DNA of 29,414 nt from Treponema sp. (GTDB lineage Bacteria > Spirochaetota > Spirochaetia > Treponematales > Treponemataceae), in NCBI GenBank assembly GCA_004554075.1, contig SFOB01000021.1, forward strand, positions 1 through 29,414, in the 5' to 3' direction. Below, piece by piece: positions 8,272 to 15,355 of this stretch. The translations under genes and the position numbers were made by a program. Under the pieces are notes generated by a model, which was not told the origin of the DNA, searched no databases, and worked only from the letters and a program-made list of their open reading frames with translations. Each line of letters begins with the position of its first letter. Positions within the stretch are counted from its first letter, which is position 1.

Positions 8272-10352
8272 GACTTTTCTGTTTTCTTAGAACGAGTCTT
8301 TCGAGTTTTCTCTTTTACTTCAGAAGAATCTGCTTCTTTCTTTCCGGCGCTTTCTGTAAGCTCTTTACAGTGCTGTTCGCCTTTTACGATTTCGTAGAAC
8401 TCTTTTCCGTCCATTGTTTCTACTTCTACAAGGCGGTTGGCAATGTATTCGAGCAGGTCTTTGTGCTGTTTGAGAAGTTTTACAACGTACTTATAGCGCT
8501 CGTCCATTATGCGGGCAATCTCTTCATCAATATAGTTCTGAGACTGTTCAGAGAACTCGCGGATGAGGTTTGCATCACCGCCGCGGTTGCCAAGAACACC
8601 GCGTCCAAGAGTCATATTCTTGAACTTGTCTGACATACCAAAGTCTGTAATCATGCGCTTTACAATGTCTGTTGCACGGGCAATGTCGTTCGAAGCTCCT
8701 GTAGAAATGTCGCCAAGAATAACCTCTTCTGCGGCACGACCACCAAGCAGGCTGTCGACTTCATCCATCATATCCTTGCGGGTCATGTTGAACTTTTCTT
8801 CGCCTTCTTCACGGTACTGGGTAAAGCCGCCTACTCCATGGCTGCGAGGCACAACTGTAATCTTATTTACAGGCTCGTGATCAGGATTAAAGGCTGCAAC
8901 AAGAGCGTGTCCTGTCTCATGAACAGAAACAAGGCGCATCTGCTTTTTATTGTCCTTGCGGCTCTTCTTTTTAAGACCAATGCTTACCTTATCGATGGCA
9001 TCGTTGAAATCTTCCATAGTTACTTTCTTGCGGCCATTGCGGACTGCAAGAAGTGCTGCTTCGTTTACTACGTTTGCAAGGTCTGCACCGGCAAAGCCTG
9101 TAGTTCCGTGAGCTACTGATTCAAAATCAACATCCTTATCAAGCTTAACGTTCTTTGCGTGGATGCGAAGGATTTCTTCGCGGCCCTTTACATCAGGCTT
9201 TTCTACAGGAACCTGGCGGTCAAAACGGCCAGGGCGGAGAATTGCAGGGTCAAGAACGTCAACACGGTTGGTTGCGGCAAGCACAATCAAACCTTTTTCG
9301 TTATCAAATCCGTCCATTTCAACGAGGAGCTGGTTGAGAGTCTGCTCACGCTCATCGTTGCTTGAAAAACCGTTTGCACGGCTCTTTGCAAGGGCATCAA
9401 TTTCATCAATAAATACAATACAAGGTGCTTTTTCGCGGGCCTGCTTAAAGAGGTCGCGTACACGGCTGGCACCTACACCAACAAACATTTCTACGAAATC
9501 TGAACCGGAAATACTGAAGAATGGAACACCAGCCTCACCTGCTACAGCGCGGGCAAGCAGAGTCTTACCGGTTCCAGGATCGCCTACAAGGAGAACTCCC
9601 TTAGGAATCTTACCACCGATATCTGTATATTTTTTAGGAGACTTGAGAAAATCAACTACTTCTACAAGCTCTTCCTTAGCTTCGTCTACACCGGCAACAT
9701 CAGAGAAACGGGTTTTGATTTTGCCCTCTTCTACTACTTTTGCGCGTGAATTACCAACAGTGAAAATGCTTCCCATTCCGCCAGAGCCACCGCCCATCTT
9801 TCTGAAGAGGAAGAAGTAAAGCAAGAAAATGAGTCCGAATGGAACAATGAGATTCAAAAGCAGCTGCAGGAACCAGTTATTCTGTTTTGCAGCAAATTTA
9901 TAGTGAATATTGTTTGTTTCCAGGAATTCAAGGAATTTTTCGGTTGCATAAGCAGTAGTTTTATACTGTACAATTGGTTTTGTAGAAGGAACATTAAAAA
10001 GTTTAAGTCCTTTGCCACCGCCAACATTAGTTTCTATTACCGCTCCGTAACCTATAAAGTAGCCGTCACCGATTACAACTGATTTTATTTCACCACTTTC
10101 GATTTTGGCCTTAAAATCAGAATAATCAATTAAATCATCATTCTTAGGGAAAATAAAATACTCGGCCAAAGCAACTGCAAGAAGAGTTATAAGAAGAATC
10201 GGCCAGAATGGAAGCTTCTTTTTTCCATTCTTATTCTTTTTATCTTTGTCGTCTTTATTATCGTTATTCTCTGGTCCAGGGAACTTAAAGAACTTGTATG
10301 GATCGTTCTCGTCGTCCTGTGGTTTGTTTTCGTCGTTCTGATTTTCTGCCAT
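8268..10352 (-). CDS. ftsH: ATP-dependent zinc metalloprotease FtsH
   Basis: This 694-residue inner-membrane AAA+ protease degrades misfolded membrane proteins and selected regulators. A long acidic, Asn/Lys-rich cytoplasmic leader (1-47) precedes transmembrane helix 1 (about 48-67), a periplasmic domain, and helix 2 (about 161-183). The AAA module has Walker A GDPGTGKT (257-264), pore motif FVG (290-292), Walker B IVFIDEID (312-319) and the arginine-finger segment RPGRFDR (373-379). The M41 protease domain has the zinc site HETGH (478-482), and further on LLGGRAAEEV and the ligand-bearing segment around GDISTGASND. All catalytic parts are present. The C-terminus is a Lys/Glu/Ser-rich tail; its last codons run into the palindromic element. 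A Shine-Dalgarno-like AGGA lies 9 nt upstream of the ATG. Confidence 0.97.
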   Translation of the reverse strand: MAENQNDENKPQDDENDPYKFFKFPGPENNDNKDDKDKKNKNGKKKLPFWPILLITLLAVALAEYFIFPKNDDLIDYSDFKAKIESGEIKSVVIGDGYFIGYGAVIETNVGGGKGLKLFNVPSTKPIVQYKTTAYATEKFLEFLETNNIHYKFAAKQNNWFLQLLLNLIVPFGLIFLLYFFLFRKMGGGSGGMGSIFTVGNSRAKVVEEGKIKTRFSDVAGVDEAKEELVEVVDFLKSPKKYTDIGGKIPKGVLLVGDPGTGKTLLARAVAGEAGVPFFSISGSDFVEMFVGVGASRVRDLFKQAREKAPCIVFIDEIDALAKSRANGFSSNDEREQTLNQLLVEMDGFDNEKGLIVLAATNRVDVLDPAILRPGRFDRQVPVEKPDVKGREEILRIHAKNVKLDKDVDFESVAHGTTGFAGADLANVVNEAALLAVRNGRKKVTMEDFNDAIDKVSIGLKKKSRKDNKKQMRLVSVHETGHALVAAFNPDHEPVNKITVVPRSHGVGGFTQYREEGEEKFNMTRKDMMDEVDSLLGGRAAEEVILGDISTGASNDIARATDIVKRMITDFGMSDKFKNMTLGRGVLGNRGGDANLIREFSEQSQNYIDEEIARIMDERYKYVVKLLKQHKDLLEYIANRLVEVETMDGKEFYEIVKGEQHCKELTESAGKKEADSSEVKEKTRKTRSKKTEKS

Positions 10353-10382
10353 AGTATGTTTCCTGAGTAAAAATCGTTTGTT

Positions 10383-10409
10383 ATTATAAATATAATGAAG
10401 AAATTTGAA
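10383..10409 (-). promoter_or_regulatory. Possible ftsH promoter
   Basis: On the minus strand, TTCAAA (10404-10409) and TATAAT (10383-10388) are separated by 15 bp, shorter than ideal. The -10 is 30 bp upstream of the ftsH ATG, leaving a conventional leader that contains AGGA. Confidence 0.4.
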
Positions 10410-10436
10410 TTTTTCTACTAAAATCGTGTTATATAT

Positions 10437-10488
10437 ATGGATTGCTTCGGCTTTCCATTGCGGGGAGCGGAGCGACGTGGCAATCCAT
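10437..10488. repeat. Small palindromic repeat, GGATTGC type
   Basis: Perfect 9-bp arms ATGGATTGC (10437-10445) and GCAATCCAT (10480-10488) enclose a GC-rich core (GGGGAGCGGAGCGACG). The rest of this intergenic region is AT-rich. It stands between the divergent ftsH and fliS promoters. Its look is that of a dispersed chromosomal hairpin rather than a terminator, since neither flanking gene reads into it. Confidence 0.55.
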
Positions 10489-10510
10489 AAAAAAAAATTG
10501 AAAATTTATC

Positions 10511-10537
10511 TAAAGTAAAAATTTTATTTTCCGAAAA
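10511..10537 (+). promoter_or_regulatory. Sigma-28 (FliA-type) flagellar promoter for fliS
   Basis: TAAA (10511-10514), a 15-bp spacer, and TCCGAAAA (10530-10537) match the sigma-28 consensus TAAA-N15-GCCGATAA at all four -35 positions and six of eight -10 positions. Transcription would start about 48 nt upstream of fliS, leaving a leader with a strong AAGGAGGA ribosome-binding site (10579-10586). Confidence 0.65.
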
Positions 10538-10592
10538 TCAGAGAAGAATACCCGCATTTTCGCGGAAATTCGGAATTCAAGGAGGAAAGCCA

Positions 10593-11033
10593 ATGGGTTA
10601 CCAGAACGCTTATGCTGCATATCAGAAAACTAATGTAAACACTGCGAGTCAGGGAAGACTTGTTGTTTTACTTTATGAGGGTGCCGTAAAGCATCTTAAG
10701 GCAGCGCTTAATCTGTTTGATGCAAACGACAAATTAAAGGCCGGAGATATCGAACAGTTTGGAATTCATCTGCAAAAGACACAGGCGATTATTACTGAAC
10801 TTCAGGTTTCGCTTGATATGGAAAAAGGCGGAGATATTTCCCGCAACCTTATGTCTTTGTATGTTTATTTTAATGAAGAATTAATGGATGCAACAATCAG
10901 CCATAATAAGCAGAAAATTGAGTTTATACTCAGTAAGGTTGATGATCTTGCTGGTGCCTGGAGAACAATTGCAAATTCAACTGCAAATGCTCCGGCCGCA
11001 AAAGTTGCAAGTACTTTGAATATTCAGGGGTAG
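10593..11033 (+). CDS. fliS: Flagellin export chaperone FliS
   Basis: This 146-residue cytoplasmic chaperone binds the C-terminus of flagellin and keeps it unfolded and unpolymerised until export. The family pattern is clear: an N-terminal NAYAAYQKTNVNTASQGRLV segment, then LLYEGAVKHLKAA, then helices ending in YVYFNEELMDATISHN and LAGAWRTI. Length is near the family norm of about 130. The start is fixed by an ideal AAGGAGGA site 6 nt upstream. It leads a two-gene plus-strand unit behind a sigma-28-type promoter, as expected for a late flagellar gene; in spirochetes the flagella lie in the periplasm. Confidence 0.95.
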   Translation: MGYQNAYAAYQKTNVNTASQGRLVVLLYEGAVKHLKAALNLFDANDKLKAGDIEQFGIHLQKTQAIITELQVSLDMEKGGDISRNLMSLYVYFNEELMDATISHNKQKIEFILSKVDDLAGAWRTIANSTANAPAAKVASTLNIQG

Positions 11034-11060
11034 CGGTGGGGACCGCAGGGGGAAAAGAAT

Positions 11061-11549
11061 ATGGCAGAAATCACACAAGAAGAATTAAACGAGAGAGTTG
11101 CTGTTTTACGCCGCTTCAGAAGTCTTTTGGAAGAACAGAGGGGAAAATTCCGCGAATATCTTATAGTTCTTGAAAAACAGCAGGACTCTATTACATCTGA
11201 AAATCCGGAAAATCTCCTTGCACATACAGAACTTGAGCAGCAGGTAGTTAAGAACATCGCAAGTCTTCAGAAAGTGATTGTGCCAATGGCAAAGATGTAC
11301 CATGCCGGAAACAATTCAGGTACTTCTGCCGCAGAAGATGCAGAAATAGCAAAACTTCAGAATGATTTGTCTGATCTGCAGGAAAGAGTGCTTAAGCAGA
11401 ATGCAATCAACCGCGATCTGCTCCGCGTTCATATTGAACAGCTTAAATCACAGATTGCAGGCTTTAAGAATCCATATAAAAACAACCGCAGCGTGTACGC
11501 AAATGTACAGGCACAATCTGTAGCTACTATGGTACATGTAGAAGTATAA
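11061..11549 (+). CDS. FlgN-like flagellar chaperone (putative)
   Basis: This 162-residue, mostly helical, Glu/Gln-rich protein has two long predicted coiled-coil stretches (about 5-80 and 90-135) separated by a Gly/Ser/Asn loop (HAGNNSGTSAAED). The tail NPYKNNRSVYANVQAQSVA resembles the end of FlgN/FliT-like chaperones for hook-associated proteins. It follows fliS by 27 bp with a GGGGGA ribosome-binding site, so it should be made with FliS. The FlgN assignment rests on size, helical pattern and neighbourhood rather than on a diagnostic motif. Another small flagellar structural or export helper is possible. Confidence 0.6.
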   Translation: MAEITQEELNERVAVLRRFRSLLEEQRGKFREYLIVLEKQQDSITSENPENLLAHTELEQQVVKNIASLQKVIVPMAKMYHAGNNSGTSAAEDAEIAKLQNDLSDLQERVLKQNAINRDLLRVHIEQLKSQIAGFKNPYKNNRSVYANVQAQSVATMVHVEV

Positions 11550-11553
11550 AAAT

Positions 11554-11667
11554 CTTTCAGATAAAAAAAAAGGGGATACCCTACACGCTGTAACTACACT
11601 GACAGCCAGTCAAGCTGGCTACAGTGCACTACAGAGCGTAGTGCATCCCCTTTTTTTTATCTGAAAG
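11554..11667. terminator. Nested bidirectional terminator between convergent genes
   Basis: Outer arms of about 23 bp (11554-11577, 11645-11667; one bulged A) run CTTTCAGAT, poly-A, GGGGAT and its complement. Read either way, GGGGAT pairs with ATCCCC followed by eight or nine T. Inside are further stems, including AGCCAG/CTGGCT and TGCACTAC/GTAGTGCA. It begins 5 nt after the FlgN-like stop and ends 9 nt before the GH3 stop, so it serves both genes. Confidence 0.85.
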
Positions 11668-11675
11668 CCGTTTTT

Positions 11676-13967
11676 CTATTTCTCCAGTGCTTTATTATAT
11701 CCTTCCACTTGTTTCAAAATGTCTTCCATAGTTATACCGTTGCGGCCACGGTTAGAGCGGAAAGGATTGCTCTTTATCATCTCTACCATAGCGGCTTTTG
11801 TAAATGGGAACTGACGTTCAAATTCTTCATCAGATATATTTCCAATAACAGCATCACAAGATTTTTCAAACTCAGGTTTAATAATGGCTGCCATTTCGCG
11901 GTTGCGGAGCATATCACCCATTGTTGTCTGAGGAGTGATTGTGAAAGCTTTTTTGCCTGAAGAAGTTACATCAACTTCTGCCGTAAGGCGGATGTCGCGG
12001 CTTGAAGCAGCTGCACTTATGATGTAAGTTCCAGATGGAGCGTACCATTCTTTTGTGTCGGTATTCCAGTAAGCAAAAGAGCGCTGATCCAGTTTGAAGG
12101 TAACTGTCTTTGATTCGCCTGCCTTGAGTTCTACCTTTTCAAAGCCCTTAAGTTCTTTTTCCGGACGGATTTCCACACCTGTTTTGTCTGAGACATAGAG
12201 CTGGACAATTTCTTTTCCAGCTACGCTGCCAGTATTCTTAACTGTTACGCTTACCTCTACCCCATCGCTGTCTTTGAAAGCTGCTTTTGAAACTTTGAGA
12301 TCTGAGTATTCAAAGCTTGTGTAGCTGAGGCCATGTCCGAATGGGAAAAGTACCGGCATTTTGCGGCTGTCGTACCAGCGGTAACCTACAAAAATTCCTT
12401 CGGCATATACGCAGGTGCGGCCGTTTCCAGGATAGTACATGTAGCATGGAGTATCTTCCAGACGTAAAGGGAAAGTTTCTGCAAGCTTTCCGCAAGGATT
12501 AGCCTTTCCAAAAAGAAGATTAATCTGGGCAGTACCGATATTCTCACCACCGAGATAGCATTCAAGGATTGCAGGAACCTTGTTTACCCAAGGCATTGCA
12601 ACAGGGGAGCCGTTGTGGAGAAGGACTACGATACGAGGATTTACAGCAGAAAGCTTTTCTATCAGCTCGTTCTGAACCTGCGGCATATCAAGGCTTGTGC
12701 GGTCTGCACCTTCTGATTCAAAGCTTTCTGGAAGTCCCGCAAAAACAACTACAGTGTCTGCCTCGCGGGCAGCAACCAGAGCCTCATCTGTAAGGGCCTG
12801 ACTTGTAGTTTCAAAGTCGTCGTTATAGCCTTTTACATATTTTAAATTGAGACCGGCCTCGCGGGCAGCATCAATTGCACTTGTCATTTTATAGCATTTG
12901 ATTTTTGAACTTCCGCCGCCACCATAACGTGGATTTTCTGCAAAGCAGCCGACAAAAAGAACTTTTTCTGCTGGAGCTTTGACTGGGAGAACCTCAGAGC
13001 CACTAACTTTATCATTTTTCAAAAGAACACAAGACTCTTCTGCAATGCGGCCAGATTCTGCGTGATCTTTTTCCATATCAAAAACGCCTGGCTGCTTGTT
13101 TTCGGTGTAATTCAAAACCATCTCGAGAACGTGAGAAACAGCTTCGTCGAGTTCTTCCATAGTGAGTTCGCCAGACTTAACAGCCTGAACAATATCATTA
13201 TCTGTATGTCCGCCCGAATATGGCATCTCAAGACTGAGGTCGGCTTTAATACCTTTTACGCGGTTATAAACAGCGCCCCAGTCAGAAACAACCATTCCCT
13301 TATAGCCCCACTCGTCGCGAAGGAGATCTTTAAGAAGCCACTTATTCTGGCTTGAAAGCTCGCCGTTGATGGCATTGTATGAGCACATGATTGTAGTTGG
13401 AGCTGATTTTTTTACACAGGTTTCAAAGCCCGGAAGATAAATCTCACGCAGGGTTCGTTCATCTACTTCTTCACTTACAGAGAAGCGGTTTGTTTCCTGA
13501 TTGTTTGCGGCAAAATGCTTTACAGAAGTTCCTACATTTTTTGACTGAACTCCACTGATATAGGCAGCACCAAGTTCTCCGGAAACATAAGGGTCCTCAC
13601 TAAGGTATTCAAAATTTCTTCCACAAAGAGGAGAACGCTTGATATTGATTGCAGGACCAAGCACAGTTGACACATTGTAATTATTTGCTTCTTCACCGAG
13701 AATCTCTCCAAGGTGGCGCAGAAGACTGCGGTCAAAGCTTGAAGCAGTTGCACAGCCAGAAGGGAAGCTTACAGATGTGCGTGAATCGTTTTCATTGAAG
13801 CCATTTTCAACCTGAGTTCTAAGACCACTTGGGCCGTCGCTCACCATTACAGAAGGAATGCCGAGGCGGTCAACCGGCTTGGTGCGCCAGAAGTCTTTTC
13901 CGGAACAAAGGCCAGCCTTTTCCTCCAGGGTGAGTTTTGATAATAAATCTTTAATCTTATTGTCCAT
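11676..13967 (-). CDS. Glycoside hydrolase family 3 beta-glucosidase
   Basis: This 763-residue enzyme is predicted to split beta-linked glucosides or short cello- or related oligosaccharides, releasing glucose. The (beta/alpha)8 domain shows VSDGPSGLR (42-50), the substrate/structural KHFAANNQE (150-158) and the nucleophile aspartate D229 in MVVSDWGA. A second alpha/beta sandwich domain follows, then a fibronectin-III-like domain (KEIVQLYVSD to the PSGTYIISA region). A further C-terminal extension of about 100 residues (MGDMLRNREM, DEEFERQFPF, NGITMEDILKQV) is typical of cytoplasmic GH3 enzymes from anaerobes. There is no signal peptide, so it acts on imported sugar. A near-consensus promoter sits 7 nt before the ATG and no Shine-Dalgarno is visible. 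Exact linkage specificity cannot be read from sequence. Confidence 0.93.
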   Translation of the reverse strand: MDNKIKDLLSKLTLEEKAGLCSGKDFWRTKPVDRLGIPSVMVSDGPSGLRTQVENGFNENDSRTSVSFPSGCATASSFDRSLLRHLGEILGEEANNYNVSTVLGPAINIKRSPLCGRNFEYLSEDPYVSGELGAAYISGVQSKNVGTSVKHFAANNQETNRFSVSEEVDERTLREIYLPGFETCVKKSAPTTIMCSYNAINGELSSQNKWLLKDLLRDEWGYKGMVVSDWGAVYNRVKGIKADLSLEMPYSGGHTDNDIVQAVKSGELTMEELDEAVSHVLEMVLNYTENKQPGVFDMEKDHAESGRIAEESCVLLKNDKVSGSEVLPVKAPAEKVLFVGCFAENPRYGGGGSSKIKCYKMTSAIDAAREAGLNLKYVKGYNDDFETTSQALTDEALVAAREADTVVVFAGLPESFESEGADRTSLDMPQVQNELIEKLSAVNPRIVVLLHNGSPVAMPWVNKVPAILECYLGGENIGTAQINLLFGKANPCGKLAETFPLRLEDTPCYMYYPGNGRTCVYAEGIFVGYRWYDSRKMPVLFPFGHGLSYTSFEYSDLKVSKAAFKDSDGVEVSVTVKNTGSVAGKEIVQLYVSDKTGVEIRPEKELKGFEKVELKAGESKTVTFKLDQRSFAYWNTDTKEWYAPSGTYIISAAASSRDIRLTAEVDVTSSGKKAFTITPQTTMGDMLRNREMAAIIKPEFEKSCDAVIGNISDEEFERQFPFTKAAMVEMIKSNPFRSNRGRNGITMEDILKQVEGYNKALEK

Positions 13968-13974
13968 AGACTGT

Positions 13975-14003
13975 ATTTTATCATGACAATACTAAGGATT
14001 CAA
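13975..14003 (-). promoter_or_regulatory. Promoter of the GH3 gene
   Basis: On the minus strand, TTGAAT (13998-14003) and TAAAAT (13975-13980) are spaced by 17 bp, with an extended -10 TGA immediately before. The -10 ends 7 nt before the ATG, so the mRNA is predicted to start at or next to the start codon. Confidence 0.65.
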
Positions 14004-14043
14004 ATATACAAAAATCGTCAGTAATTGTACAAAAATACTTCTA

Positions 14044-15216
14044 TTAACCAGCTTTGCCCATAACTCGTGATTCAAGCTCTTCTTCTACGTCGTCGGGGAG
14101 GAGTTCGAAGAAGTCGTAGCCGGTGATTTCTTCTATATAATTAACAGAGCAGAGGTACTGCTGCCAGCTGCCGTTTTTGCCGCAGCCTTTTTCATTGGGA
14201 ACATTTACGGCAAGAATCTCTGCCTGACCGCTTGTGACTGCGCGTTCAAAATCCCCCTTGCCTTCCGGCATAAAAAGAATGATTTTCCAGGTGTGAGACG
14301 GAACTATAATAGAAAGTTCTCTATCGTCCTTAAGGGTAACCGGGATTTCTTCAAAATAGCCCTTGTCGCCGGTGCCACCCTTTCCGTAGGGGCCCGCAAA
14401 AATGTAGGCCTCCTTACCGGCGAGCACCTGTTCGCGCTCAAACTTTTCCAGGGCAACCCATACAATGCGGTTGTTATCCGGAGCCTGAGGTACCATGTTT
14501 GTCATAAGGAAGGTCATGCTGTTGTCTTCTGTGTTTGCAGTGCGGTCTGCAGAAGGACAGATGTGACCGCGATCAAAACCGTAATAGGTAAACTTGTAAT
14601 CATTTTTGCGCACTGCATACCAGCCGGCAGGGAGTTCAGTATCCGGGCGGAAGGTGTCTGCACGGTCAGCCTCTCCAAGGTCGGAAGCAGCAAGGTGCCA
14701 GGCTACCCAGTTAGGATTTAAGGTGTTGCTGTTGTAGCAGATTGTAAACTGAGGCTTTTCCATAAGGTAGTTTTGGGTGGCAGCAGTGTCGGAAATTGAG
14801 TCAGAAGGATTTCCCCAGAAGAGAGGAGAGTTTTCTGCATGCCCCTGGTCCAGGGCGGGATTGGAGCCGGTGGTGCCGCTTGTGGCTGCCAATGTGGAGC
14901 CGGTGGCTTTGGTGGCGGTAGTTACTGTGTTGCCGCCGGTAGCAGTGACATCAGCTTTTGAAATTGCCCCGGCGGAGGAAGTGCCCCCAGCGTCAGTTCC
15001 TTCAGTAGAGTTCTTTACAGCCGCCGAAAGCTCCGACTTAATTTCATTAATCAGAGGTGGCTCCGTCTGCACGAGACTTAGGCCGTCTTCCCCTACTACC
15101 AGAGTTGGCTTACCATAAAGATACCAGGCGCCAGCGACAATCAGCAGAACAAGCGCCAGAATTACATATATTACTTTAGATTTCTGATTTTTCTTAGATT
15201 TCTTTTTTCCACCCAT
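14044..15216 (-). CDS. Membrane-anchored DNA/RNA non-specific endonuclease
   Basis: This 390-residue beta-beta-alpha-metal nuclease belongs to the Serratia NucA/EndoG family, which cuts DNA and RNA using one divalent metal. A very basic start (GGKKKSKKNQKSK) precedes one transmembrane helix (about 15-34), so the rest should lie outside the inner membrane. Residues about 65-130 are a low-complexity Thr/Gly/Ala/Ser linker. The nuclease domain (about 150-375) has the catalytic DRGH (215-218, H218) and the downstream TNMVPQ...N segment, where N249 aligns with the metal ligand. It could process DNA or RNA in the periplasm for nucleotide salvage or defence; this is inference. It has no signal peptidase site, so it stays tethered. 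A possible leaderless promoter and a long dyad lie upstream. Confidence 0.9.
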   Translation of the reverse strand: MGGKKKSKKNQKSKVIYVILALVLLIVAGAWYLYGKPTLVVGEDGLSLVQTEPPLINEIKSELSAAVKNSTEGTDAGGTSSAGAISKADVTATGGNTVTTATKATGSTLAATSGTTGSNPALDQGHAENSPLFWGNPSDSISDTAATQNYLMEKPQFTICYNSNTLNPNWVAWHLAASDLGEADRADTFRPDTELPAGWYAVRKNDYKFTYYGFDRGHICPSADRTANTEDNSMTFLMTNMVPQAPDNNRIVWVALEKFEREQVLAGKEAYIFAGPYGKGGTGDKGYFEEIPVTLKDDRELSIIVPSHTWKIILFMPEGKGDFERAVTSGQAEILAVNVPNEKGCGKNGSWQQYLCSVNYIEEITGYDFFELLPDDVEEELESRVMGKAG

Positions 15217-15222
15217 AAAGAC

Positions 15223-15231
15223 AATATATCA
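15223..15231 (-). promoter_or_regulatory. Extended -10 element of the endonuclease gene
   Basis: On the minus strand, TGA followed by TATATT (15223-15228) ends 6 nt before the ATG. No good -35 is seen; the -35 region falls inside the left arm of the adjacent inverted repeat. Confidence 0.4.
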
Positions 15232-15241
15232 CATTTATTCT

Positions 15242-15289
15242 AGAAATACATATTTAAAAGCAAATATACCCCTGTTAATATGTATTTCT
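15242..15289. promoter_or_regulatory. Spaced inverted repeat in the endonuclease/ABC-F divergent region
   Basis: Perfect 13-bp arms AGAAATACATATT (15242-15254) and AATATGTATTTCT (15277-15289) are separated by 22 bp, giving a 35-bp centre-to-centre distance. Each arm is itself nearly palindromic (AATACATATT against AATATGTATT). This could be a pair of operator sites, or a cruciform or attenuator. No matching regulator is encoded in the window. Confidence 0.5.
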
Positions 15290-15355
15290 GTCATAATCTA
15301 CTTTTTCTACATATCCAAACATGCTATATTTTACAAGAGATAAAGGCTGAAACAG

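Noticed and set aside
9163..9819. 218-codon open frame on the plus strand
   Set aside because: It is antisense to the conserved FtsH AAA domain, has low-complexity Ser/Arg-rich translation, and no ribosome-binding site.
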